Below are positions 1-5,571 of a stretch of DNA of 5,571 bases, one piece after another. The notes under the pieces were generated by a model. That model was given only the letters and a program-made list of their open reading frames with translations. It was not told the origin of the DNA and ran no database searches. Origin of the DNA: Thermococcus sp. (GTDB lineage Archaea; Methanobacteriota_B; Thermococci; Thermococcales; Thermococcaceae). The stretch spans positions 1-5,571 of the forward strand of contig JAGHBN010000146.1 in assembly GCA_021160985.1 (NCBI GenBank), given 5' to 3'. The position numbers were made by a program, and so were the translations under genes. Position 1 is the stretch's first letter; the number at the start of each line of letters is the position of its first letter.

Positions 1-459
1 GGCCACAGCAGGGGTATGGGCTCTGTTGACGCCTCCAAGATATTCCCCTCCAACTGGGACACGGCAATAAATACACCCGTTCTCTGGAAAGCCTTCAACA
101 TAGAGGGCTTTGGAGGACACGTGCCGACCGTCATCAACATAACCGCCACCATGGATAGGGAGACCGAGAGGATATATGACGCCAACATAACCTGGGAGGA
201 CATAGAATACTTTTTCAGCGTCATCAGACAGAAGTTCTTCAGGCCGGGGGCAATAAGCGACGAGGAGTGGAACGCGATGATGCAGGACGTCCACAGGGCC
301 TACAACCTCCTTTCCCAGCACTGGGGAGGAGACCACGTCTCCTACCGCTACGACTTCCTCACGATACTCAGGGTTGCGATGAAACACTGGCCCACCCCAC
401 ACATACCCAGGCCGACCGGTGACGACTGGTACTACCACGTAAAGAACTACGACCCGTAA
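1..459 (+). CDS. C-terminal part of an unrecognised, possibly exported protein (5' end outside window)
   Basis: The frame is open from base 1 and ends at TAA 457-459. The first in-frame ATG is at 16, but the codons before it (G-H-S-R-G) read as protein and no Shine-Dalgarno site precedes that ATG, so this is most likely the last 152 residues of a longer protein. I do not recognise the family. The fragment is rich in aromatic residues (W, Y, F) and His. It has two N-I-T sequons, compatible with archaeal N-glycosylation and an extracellular location, and no membrane segment. The leading GHSRG fits the GxSxG nucleophile elbow of alpha/beta hydrolases, and a later GGDH could supply a histidine, but that motif is short and may be chance. 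The end of the gene faces the end of cysS, so the two are not co-transcribed. That it is a real coding region is fairly sure; function is unknown. Confidence 0.75.
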   Translation, partial: GHSRGMGSVDASKIFPSNWDTAINTPVLWKAFNIEGFGGHVPTVINITATMDRETERIYDANITWEDIEYFFSVIRQKFFRPGAISDEEWNAMMQDVHRAYNLLSQHWGGDHVSYRYDFLTILRVAMKHWPTPHIPRPTGDDWYYHVKNYDP

Positions 460-503
460 ACGTTCCCCTTTTATTTTCGCAACATAAACATTGAAGAAAA
501 GAA
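460..503. terminator. convergent T-rich intergenic strip, likely termination zone for both flanking genes
   Basis: This 44-bp gap separates two converging stop codons. On the + strand CCCCTTTTATTTT lies just after the upstream gene's TAA. On the - strand TTCTTTTCTTC follows the cysS TGA directly. Archaeal RNA polymerase terminates at short U-runs without needing a hairpin, and I see no stable hairpin here. The call rests on composition and position only. Confidence 0.45.
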
Positions 504-1934
504 TCAAACCTTAACCCTCTTCCACACGGTTCCCTGTGGGGTGTCCTCGAGCTGGATTCCCAGCTCTCTAAGCTCGGCTCTTATCCTGTCGGCCAGGGCG
601 AAGTTCCTCTCCTTTCTGAGCTGGGAGCGAACCTCGATGAGCAGCTCTATCAGCCTCTCCTCCTCGCCGGCCTTCTGCTCCTTAAAGTAGTCTTCAAAGA
701 TGCCGAAAACCTCACTCACTACTTTGAAGAACTCCATAGCCTTGCGGAGGATACTCTCCTTCGGCCTCTCGACCTTGGTGAGGTAGCGGTTGACCGCGTT
801 GCTCGCCTCGAAGACCGCTTTCATGGCCTCGGCGGTGTTGAAGTCGTCGTCCATGGCATCGTAGAACTTCCTCCTAGCGTCCCTTATCGCCTCGTAGGCC
901 TTGAACTCTGGCTCTTCCCAGCGGAAGGAAATCTCGGCCTTCTCCATCGCAACGCGGATGTTCTCAAGGGTGTTGTAGAGCCTCTGGAGGTTGTTCTTGG
1001 CGTGCTCCATGCCCTCCTCCGTGTAGTCGAGCGGAGAGCGGTAGTGCCTCTGGAGGACGAAGAGCCTGATTACCTCAGGGTCGTAGCGCTTCAGCATCTC
1101 CCTTATGGTCACAAAGTTGCCGAGGCTCTTGCTCATCTTCTCGCCGTTGACCATCAGGAAGCCCGTGTGGAGCCAGTACTTAACCCACTCGTGGCCGGTG
1201 CACGCCTCGGTCTGGGCTATCTCGTTCTCGTGGTGCGGGAAGATGAGGTCGTTGCCACCGCCGTGGATGTCGAAGCTCTCGCCGAGGTACTTCGTGCTCA
1301 TCGTGGAGCACTCTATGTGCCAGCCTGGCCTGCCCTCGCCCCAGGGGCTTTCCCATTTTGGTTCCCCGGGCTTGGCCTTCTTCCAGAGGGCGAAGTCCTC
1401 GGGGTTCTTCTTGCCCTCCCCCGGCTCGACGCGTGCACCTTTTCTGAGCTCCTCAAGCTTTATCCCGCTGAGCTTTCCATAGTCCTTGAACTTCTGAACC
1501 TCGAAGTAAACGCCGTCGCTCCCCTCGTAGGCGTAGCCCTTTTCCTGGAGCTTTCTCACGAACTCAATAATTTCATCTATGTGCTCGGTGACGCGCGGGT
1601 AGATGTCGGCGGGCTTGACCTTCAGCGCCTTCATGTCCTCGAGGAAGAACCTGAGAAACTTCTCGGCAAGCTCCTTCGGGTCTTCACCGGTCTCGTTAGC
1701 CCTACGGATGATTTTGTCATCTATATCTGTGAAGTTCATGACCATTAAAACAGTGTAACCGCGGTGCTCGAAGTATCTCCTGATGACGTCGAAGGCTATG
1801 TAAGTTCTGGCGTGGCCGAGGTGAGTGTAATCGTAAACTGTCGGCCCACAAACGTACATCCTGACCTCGCCTTCCCTCAGTGGCTTGAACTCCTCCTTCT
1901 GCTTTGTCAGGGTGTTGTACACTCTTATGCCCAT
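504..1934 (-). CDS. cysS: cysteinyl-tRNA synthetase (CysRS, class Ia)
   Basis: Charges tRNA-Cys with cysteine in the cytoplasm, using ATP. The 476-residue length is normal for the family. All diagnostic elements are visible: the HIGH box as HLGH (38-41), TDIDDK (69-74), the GWHIECS segment (204-210), GGGNDLIFPHHENE (225-238), and KMSKS exactly at 266-270. The four zinc ligands that select cysteine thiolate are present: C29, C209, H234 and E238. The C-terminal half holds the helical DALR-type domain (about 345-410) and the anticodon-binding tail ending RNFALADRIRAELRELGI... and TVWKR. The ATG at 1934 is chosen because MGIRVYNTLT is the usual N-terminus and a strong Shine-Dalgarno site sits just before it. 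A canonical CysRS implies direct charging here rather than dependence on the Sep-tRNA (SepRS/SepCysS) route of methanogens. It is transcribed alone, divergent from FKBP. Confidence 0.98.
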   Translation of the reverse strand: MGIRVYNTLTKQKEEFKPLREGEVRMYVCGPTVYDYTHLGHARTYIAFDVIRRYFEHRGYTVLMVMNFTDIDDKIIRRANETGEDPKELAEKFLRFFLEDMKALKVKPADIYPRVTEHIDEIIEFVRKLQEKGYAYEGSDGVYFEVQKFKDYGKLSGIKLEELRKGARVEPGEGKKNPEDFALWKKAKPGEPKWESPWGEGRPGWHIECSTMSTKYLGESFDIHGGGNDLIFPHHENEIAQTEACTGHEWVKYWLHTGFLMVNGEKMSKSLGNFVTIREMLKRYDPEVIRLFVLQRHYRSPLDYTEEGMEHAKNNLQRLYNTLENIRVAMEKAEISFRWEEPEFKAYEAIRDARRKFYDAMDDDFNTAEAMKAVFEASNAVNRYLTKVERPKESILRKAMEFFKVVSEVFGIFEDYFKEQKAGEEERLIELLIEVRSQLRKERNFALADRIRAELRELGIQLEDTPQGTVWKRVKV

Positions 1935-1937
1935 CTT

Positions 1938-1946
1938 CTCACCACC
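1938..1946 (-). promoter_or_regulatory. ribosome binding site of cysS
   Basis: The - strand reads GGTGGTGAG, matching seven of nine bases of GGAGGTGAT, the complement of the archaeal 16S 3' end. The GGTG core lies 5 nt before the ATG. It fixes the cysS start at 1934. Confidence 0.75.
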
Positions 1947-1966
1947 TGAGGAACTTTGCAGAGCCC

Positions 1967-1981
1967 TTTTATTAGGTTATC
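1967..1981 (-). promoter_or_regulatory. BRE/TATA promoter of cysS
   Basis: On the - strand GATAACC (BRE-like, 1975-1981) is followed by TAATAAAA (TATA-like, 1967-1974). Archaeal initiation about 26 nt downstream of the box centre would fall near 1944, giving a leader of only about 10 nt that contains little more than the ribosome binding site. Short leaders are common in Thermococcales. The TATA match is moderate, so the exact box is inferred. Confidence 0.5.
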
Positions 1982-2036
1982 GCCTCTATACTGCCCAGAT
2001 TTGTGTACGCGGCCCGCTCTTTTTTGGAAGTCTGTG

Positions 2037-2048
2037 GGTGCATGCACC
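2037..2048. repeat. 12-bp perfect palindrome GGTGCATGCACC in the divergent promoter region
   Basis: The sequence equals its own reverse complement over 12 bases, with no spacer. It ends 7 bp before the FKBP BRE/TATA element and lies more than 50 bp upstream of the cysS promoter. The position suits an operator or an activator site for the FKBP promoter. No regulator can be named from the sequence, and one such palindrome is expected by chance in a window of this size. Confidence 0.35.
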
Positions 2049-2055
2049 GCCTCCG

Positions 2056-2070
2056 GCAAAAGCTTAAAAA
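2056..2070 (+). promoter_or_regulatory. BRE/TATA promoter of the FKBP gene
   Basis: GCAAAAG (BRE-like, 2056-2062) followed by CTTAAAAA (TATA-like, 2063-2070) is a good match to Thermococcales promoters. Initiation about 26 nt after the box centre would fall near 2092, leaving a leader of about 20 nt before the ATG. It is the only strong box upstream of this gene and lies about 80 bp from the oppositely directed cysS promoter. Confidence 0.65.
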
Positions 2071-2103
2071 GTAACCCTTTCAATCCGGGGTAGAGCAAGA
2101 AAA

Positions 2104-2112
2104 GGGGGTTAC
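2104..2112 (+). promoter_or_regulatory. ribosome binding site of the FKBP gene
   Basis: GGGGGTTAC aligns with GGAGGTGAT at six of nine positions. The G-run ends 5 nt before the ATG at 2114 and 8 nt before the tandem in-frame ATG at 2117, so either could be used. The two starts differ by one residue. Confidence 0.5.
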
Positions 2113-2113
2113 G

Positions 2114-3058
2114 ATGATGAAGGTTCAGAAGGGAGACGTTATAAGGCTCAACTACACCGGAAGGGTCAAGGAGACCGGGGAGATTTTTGACACCACCTAC
2201 GAGGAGGTTGCCAAGGAGGCTGGGATATACTCCGAGAACGCCGTCTACGGTCCGGTTCCAATAGCCGTTGGTGCCGGTCACGTTCTCAAGGGACTCGACG
2301 AGCAGCTTGAGGGACTTGAAGTTGGAAAGAAGTATGAGATAACAGTTCCGCCCGAGAAGGGCTTTGGAAAGCGCGACCCCAAGCTCGTCAAGACATTCAC
2401 CCTCGGACAGTTCAGGAGGCAGGGCATCTACCCGTTCCCAGGAATGCCGGTGGAGATAGAGACCGAGAGCGGAAGAAAGCTCAAGGGCAAAGTCATGACC
2501 GTCAGCGGGGGCAGGGTGAGGGTCGACTTCAACCACCCATACGCCGGGAAGCACCTCGTTTATGAGGTCGAAATCATCGAGAAGATTGAAGACCCGATTG
2601 AAAAGATCAAGGCCCTCATAGAGCTCCGCATGCCGAGGGTAGATGCCGAGAAGGTCGTCATCGAAGTCGGCGAGAAGGACGTGACCGTTGACTTCAGCGA
2701 ACTTATGGGAGAGGTTGACAAGAACACGATAGTTCTCGGCGAAATACTCCTCGAGAGCGACCTCAAGTTCATAGGCTACGAGGAAGTCAAGTTCAAGCCG
2801 AATGTCGAGGAAATCCTCAAGCCTCCTGTGGAGGAAACCGAGGGTGAGGAAGCCGAAGAAGAGGGCCAGGAAGAAGTTAAGAGCGAAGGAACCGAGAGCG
2901 TTGAAGAAGCAGTCGAAAGTGGGGCCGAAGAGGCTGGGGAAGTCGATAAAAAACCCGAAGAAGAAAGCCCTGAAGTGCAGGAAGAGAAGAAGGTCGAAGA
3001 GGAGCAGGCCGACGAAGCTTCGGGCAAAGAGGAAGCCGAGAAGTCCGGCGCTGAGTGA
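2114..3058 (+). CDS. long-type FKBP peptidyl-prolyl cis-trans isomerase with acidic C-terminal tail
   Basis: Predicted cytoplasmic folding helper that interconverts cis and trans X-Pro bonds and acts as a chaperone. The FKBP fold begins KGDVIRLNYTGRV and carries the pocket residues of the YTG...G-x-IFDTT segment (about 14-28). It continues with VPIAVGAGHVLKGLDEQL (48-65) and ITVPPEKGFG (76-85). A SlyD-like IF (insert-in-flap) chaperone domain spans about 86-140, after which the FKBP fold closes with HPYAGKHLVYEVEI (141-154). Residues about 157-237 form the extra C-terminal domain typical of the archaeal long type. Residues 239-314 are a low-complexity tail with 34 Glu/Asp and 7 Lys in 76 residues; the FKBP and archaeal C-terminal domains are complete without it. 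There is no signal peptide or membrane segment. It has its own promoter and may be transcribed on into the CPBP gene 33 bp downstream. The family assignment is secure; the role of the tail is unknown. Confidence 0.95.
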   Translation: MMKVQKGDVIRLNYTGRVKETGEIFDTTYEEVAKEAGIYSENAVYGPVPIAVGAGHVLKGLDEQLEGLEVGKKYEITVPPEKGFGKRDPKLVKTFTLGQFRRQGIYPFPGMPVEIETESGRKLKGKVMTVSGGRVRVDFNHPYAGKHLVYEVEIIEKIEDPIEKIKALIELRMPRVDAEKVVIEVGEKDVTVDFSELMGEVDKNTIVLGEILLESDLKFIGYEEVKFKPNVEEILKPPVEETEGEEAEEEGQEEVKSEGTESVEEAVESGAEEAGEVDKKPEEESPEVQEEKKVEEEQADEASGKEEAEKSGAE

Positions 3059-3070
3059 AGGGTTTTTATT
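3056..3070 (+). promoter_or_regulatory. probable BRE/TATA of the CPBP gene, overlapping the FKBP stop codon
   Basis: TGAAGGG (3056-3062, including the FKBP stop TGA) followed by TTTTTATT (3063-3070) resembles a BRE/TATA pair. The centre of the box lies about 26 nt before the A of the ATG at 3092, the usual distance from TATA to the transcription start, so transcription would begin at the start codon. No Shine-Dalgarno site precedes 3092, which fits a leaderless mRNA. The same T-run could also terminate FKBP transcripts. A second box-like stretch (AATTTTTAT, 3081-3089) is too close to 3092 to serve that start. Confidence 0.45.
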
Positions 3071-3091
3071 CCCATCCCCCAATTTTTATCC

Positions 3092-3697
3092 ATGCTACGG
3101 AAAAACCCGTATCTCCTCTTCATGGTCCTTCTCCCCATCAGCTTTATCCCGTGGATTCTTGGAGGAGACTTCACAACTCACGTAATGTATGTTTCAACAT
3201 TTTACCTCCTACTACCTGCCCTGATTGGAAAGGTTATGGGGTTTGAGCCCAGCGAGCTGGGGTTGAAATTCCCCAACAAACGGGGATGGGAGCTTTTTGC
3301 TGTCCTGTTTATTCTATCCATTCCCCTAAGCCTCTACGGAACAGCGATACCCTCAATGAAAGGTTACTACCCCATATTCGAGTACGCCGGGTGGAGTGAC
3401 TTCCTCCTCAAGGAGCTCCTCATAGGTCTAGTTATGCTCGCCCACGAGGCATTTTACAGGGGCTTTCTCCTCTTTCCGCTCGCCAGAAAGAACGTGTGGC
3501 TGGCGGTATTCCTCCAGGACATCCCCTACACCATAGTCCACATAGGAAAGCCGGCAATAGAGGTGCCGTACGCTTTCATAGCAGGTATAATTTTTGCAAA
3601 AATGGATTTGGAAGGCGAGAGCTTCGTCCCGAGCTTCCTCCTCCACTGGCTCGGCTCGGCCCTCTTTGATGTCCTGTGCGTCGTCTTAACCCCGTAA
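3092..3697 (+). CDS. CPBP (CAAX/Abi-type) family intramembrane protease homologue
   Basis: A 201-residue, strongly hydrophobic integral membrane protein with about six to seven segments (roughly 6-24, 32-50, 67-86, 104-128, 133-150, 158-170, 177-199). The family includes Rce1 CAAX proteases and CPBP glutamic proteases that cleave inside the membrane. Motif 1 is H118-E119-A-F-Y-R123, where the classical form is EExxxR. Motif 2 supplies H150 in YTIVHIGKP. The last motif is H185-W-L-G-S189, where the classical form is HxxxN. The second Glu, the Arg and both His are thus kept, while the first Glu and the Asn are changed. It may be an active variant or an inactive relative; the substrate is unknown. 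The ATG at 3092 gives a positively charged N-terminus (MLRKN) before the first membrane segment. An alternative ATG at 3122 would shorten that segment. The gene lies 33 bp after FKBP, possibly co-transcribed or on its own leaderless promoter. Confidence 0.85.
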   Translation: MLRKNPYLLFMVLLPISFIPWILGGDFTTHVMYVSTFYLLLPALIGKVMGFEPSELGLKFPNKRGWELFAVLFILSIPLSLYGTAIPSMKGYYPIFEYAGWSDFLLKELLIGLVMLAHEAFYRGFLLFPLARKNVWLAVFLQDIPYTIVHIGKPAIEVPYAFIAGIIFAKMDLEGESFVPSFLLHWLGSALFDVLCVVLTP

Positions 3698-3733
3698 CAG
3701 CCACACGCCCCAATGGGAAGGAAGAAAAGCCAC
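3698..3733 (-). terminator. short convergent gap with a pyrimidine-rich - strand run after the ABC/GNAT gene
   Basis: On the - strand, CTTTTCTTCCTTCCC lies 5 nt after the stop codon of the ABC/GNAT gene and may release its transcript. The + strand of this gap is not T-rich. The CPBP transcript more likely ends in the T-rich stretch at about 3759-3795, inside the 3' end of the opposing gene. No hairpin of note is visible. Confidence 0.3.
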
Positions 3734-5571
3734 TCAACCAATGCCGGCCAGGCTATCTGATTTCCTGCCTTTCTCAAGTTTCCTTTTGTCCTCGACCCTT
3801 GCAGTGCCGTAGCCGACGAACAGCACCCTGTCGGGGTCGAGGGCCTTCAGCACTTCGGGCCTGTGGGTGATTATCAGGGCCGTTATGCCGGCCTCGCGGA
3901 TTATCTCGGCGACCTTCTTGGCAACGCGCATCGCTGTTAGCGTGTCGAGGTGCGCCGCGAACTCGTCAATGAGGAGCAGGTTGGGCTTTTCCGCAAGTAG
4001 GGAAGCTATCCTCGCCCTCTCCTTCTGCCCGGTGCTCAGCTCGCCATACTTTGCACGGTAAAGAACCGCATCGCTCAGACCGGCCCTGTTGAGCACCTCC
4101 ACCGCAGCGTTGAGGTCGCCTATCTTCCTGTAAACGTGCTCCAGTATACTCTCCGTCCCGAAGGCCGGCTCGAAGTCGCCGGGGATCATCACCGAGACCT
4201 TTGCGTTGTCAGGGACTTCAATCTCTCCTTCAGTGGCTCTGAAGCGCTCTTCCCACCATCCGTTGGCCGCTCCGAGGATGAGCCTAAGCAGGGTGGTTTT
4301 TCCTGCACCGCTTGCGCCCACGACGGCGATTAGCTCCCCCGGCCGAATCTCGAAGTTGAGGTTCCTTAAAACCGGCCTCTGAATGACACGGTGCCTCACG
4401 CCGAAGGCAATCAGGAGTTCTTGGATATCCTCAGGAAGTCCCTTGATGTCCAGCTCGCTCTCGAAGACCTTGCTCACGTTGATGAACCTTATCGGCCCTG
4501 CCAATGGCTCAACCTTTCCGTAGCTTGGCTTCCAGAGCCTCCCGTCCTCCGGCGCGTAGGGGTCTTCATGGAGGAAGCGCTCTATGTACTCCTTAGCTTC
4601 CTCTGTCAGCGGGTAGAAGAGAACCGGCCTCCCGCTCGCGGTCTCCCAGAGGAACCTGAAGCCGACCTTCTCGAAGAACGGGTTGTAGCGGGCCATCTGG
4701 GCTATGGTCTCTACGATGTGCTTCCTCTTTCTCATCTCAGGGATTCTTCTCTCCGCTATCCACTCAAGGGCTGACCTAACGCTCAACTGACCGAGGCCGT
4801 CGGAGCGGTAGTCGGGGTGGACAACGACCCTCGCAATCCTCGCCCCAGCTGTGTTCGTCTCCGCCAGGGCCTTCCACTTCGCCTCCTCCCAGAGGTAGGA
4901 GCGCGCAACCCTCTTCTTTTTGTGCTTCTTCTTGAGCTCCTCGTAGAGCTCCTTCATTATGCGCTCCGGCCAGAAGGCTGGATGGAACCAATCCTCCGGG
5001 AAGACCTTCTCGCGGACCTTCTTCTCAATTTCCCCGTTCGGCAGGCGGCGGTGCATGAGCGGTATCGGCGGGTCGACGCGGACGTAGCTGAGGATCCTCG
5101 GCTCGTACTCCTCCCTCTCAACGAGCTCGAAGATGATGAAGCGTGATGCCGGCGTTGAGCCCTTTATCTCAAGTATATGACTCTCAGCCCCGCAGATTGG
5201 GCATCTCTGCCTGGTGTTGGCCTCGAAGATGTGGCCGTTCTCACAGCGCCACAGGGCGACTTTCTCCTTCTGGCTCGCGTAGTGGTACTGCTCCAGCTCG
5301 GCTATCGCCTCGAAGTCGCTCTCGTACTTGGCCTCGCGGGCGCGGATTTTGTAGGTGTAGAGGAGCTCGCCCGTTAAGGGAGAGTATCGCTTTGCCTCGA
5401 CCTCCCTCTCGAAGAGTGGCCACACCGGGATTCTATCGCCCTCGTAGAACTTCCAGAGCCTGTAATCATCAAAGTCAAGAACCTTGGCGCCGTTCTTCTC
5501 CTTGGGTTTGTGGAGAATCTCAACTTCAACTTCATCTCCGTTCAGAAACCACTGGGCGACGTTGCCCGTCA
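3734..5571 (-). CDS. zinc ribbon / GNAT acetyltransferase / ABC ATPase fusion (COG2401-like), 5' end outside window
   Basis: The frame stays open to the window edge, so at least 611 residues are present. The only in-frame start here is a GTG at 5425, but the 48 codons before it read as real protein (DFDDYRLWKFYEGDRIP), so the true start is further out. Numbering from that GTG: a zinc ribbon with C61, H65, C75 and C78; a GNAT fold with motif A as VVVHPDYRSDGLG (200-212; R207-x-x-G-x-G) and NPFFEKVGF (248-256); a Lys cluster at 165-172; then an ABC ATPase. The ATPase has Walker A GASGAGKTT (370-378), signature LSTGQ (463-467), Walker B LLLIDE (483-488) with E488, D-loop AAHLD (490-494) and switch H521. 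No membrane segment exists, so it is not a classical transporter. The architecture matches the archaeal group described as an ABC ATPase fused to a predicted acetyltransferase. The substrate is unknown. No Q-loop Gln is found. Confidence 0.9.
   Translation of the reverse strand, partial: TGNVAQWFLNGDEVEVEILHKPKEKNGAKVLDFDDYRLWKFYEGDRIPVWPLFEREVEAKRYSPLTGELLYTYKIRAREAKYESDFEAIAELEQYHYASQKEKVALWRCENGHIFEANTRQRCPICGAESHILEIKGSTPASRFIIFELVEREEYEPRILSYVRVDPPIPLMHRRLPNGEIEKKVREKVFPEDWFHPAFWPERIMKELYEELKKKHKKKRVARSYLWEEAKWKALAETNTAGARIARVVVHPDYRSDGLGQLSVRSALEWIAERRIPEMRKRKHIVETIAQMARYNPFFEKVGFRFLWETASGRPVLFYPLTEEAKEYIERFLHEDPYAPEDGRLWKPSYGKVEPLAGPIRFINVSKVFESELDIKGLPEDIQELLIAFGVRHRVIQRPVLRNLNFEIRPGELIAVVGASGAGKTTLLRLILGAANGWWEERFRATEGEIEVPDNAKVSVMIPGDFEPAFGTESILEHVYRKIGDLNAAVEVLNRAGLSDAVLYRAKYGELSTGQKERARIASLLAEKPNLLLIDEFAAHLDTLTAMRVAKKVAEIIREAGITALIITHRPEVLKALDPDRVLFVGYGTARVEDKRKLEKGRKSDSLAGIG

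Noticed and set aside
1002..1748. A 248-codon open frame on the + strand inside cysS
   Set aside because: It is antisense to conserved CysRS motifs, Leu/Val-rich without family features, and has no promoter or ribosome binding site.
2005..2025. GC-rich stretch followed by six T on the + strand in the divergent intergenic region, as a terminator or small RNA end
   Set aside because: The possible stem is only about 3 bp and no upstream + strand promoter or gene feeds into it.
2114..2120. ATGATGA at the FKBP start, and similar C-box-like sites near 4187 (- strand) and 5133, as possible C/D box guide RNAs
   Set aside because: No D box (CTGA) or internal D'/C' pair follows at the spacing of archaeal C/D RNAs (about 60 nt in total). 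The first is simply two start-codon ATGs followed by A.
1925..3082. A 385-codon open frame on the - strand opposite the FKBP gene
   Set aside because: It is the mirror of a strong GC-biased codon pattern. The sense strand has unmistakable FKBP motifs, a promoter and a ribosome binding site, while the antisense product is low-complexity Leu/Phe-rich and would overlap the cysS start and promoter.
2802..3185. A shifted frame through the FKBP acidic tail that encodes a very basic, Lys/Arg-rich product, suggesting a frameshift or overlapping basic protein
   Set aside because: GAA/GAG repeats read one base out of phase give AAG/AGA codons automatically. The acidic frame is in phase with the FKBP domain and ends cleanly at 3058, and there is no slippery site or start signal.
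5423..5425. GTG as the start of the ABC/GNAT fusion gene
   Set aside because: The frame continues upstream to the window edge as plausible protein sequence, and no ribosome binding site precedes the GTG, so it is more likely an internal valine.

Overview
The window looks like chromosomal DNA from a hyperthermophilic euryarchaeon of the Thermococcales, more probably Thermococcus than Pyrococcus. This rests on the GC-rich, E/K/R-rich coding sequence, archaeal BRE/TATA promoters with short leaders, Shine-Dalgarno sites of the GGTG type, a long-type archaeal FKBP, and an archaeal ABC-ATPase/acetyltransferase fusion. The genus is an inference; no rRNA or tRNA gene is present to confirm it.

Layout, left to right: (1) the 3' end of an unrecognised protein on the + strand (1-459), possibly exported; (2) a convergent, T-rich intergenic strip (460-503); (3) cysS, cysteinyl-tRNA synthetase, on the - strand (504-1934); (4) a 179-bp divergent intergenic region with one promoter per direction and a 12-bp perfect palindrome; (5) a long-type FKBP peptidyl-prolyl isomerase on the + strand (2114-3058) with a 76-residue acidic tail; (6) a small CPBP/CAAX-like membrane protease homologue on the + strand (3092-3697), probably with a leaderless mRNA from a promoter that overlaps the FKBP stop codon; (7) convergent to it, a large - strand gene (3734 to beyond 5571) encoding a zinc ribbon, a GNAT acetyltransferase domain and an ABC ATPase in one soluble polypeptide.

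These genes do not form one pathway. cysS and FKBP are housekeeping functions (tRNA charging, protein folding). The CPBP protein may be co-expressed with FKBP. The Zn-ribbon/GNAT/ABC fusion matches the architecture known as COG2401 (ABC-type ATPase fused to a predicted acetyltransferase), whose function I do not know to be established. It is the most interesting item: it has no membrane domain, lacks any Q-loop glutamine, and carries both a zinc ribbon and a lysine cluster that point to a nucleic-acid or ribonucleoprotein target. I see no mobile element, CRISPR array, tRNA or rRNA gene.
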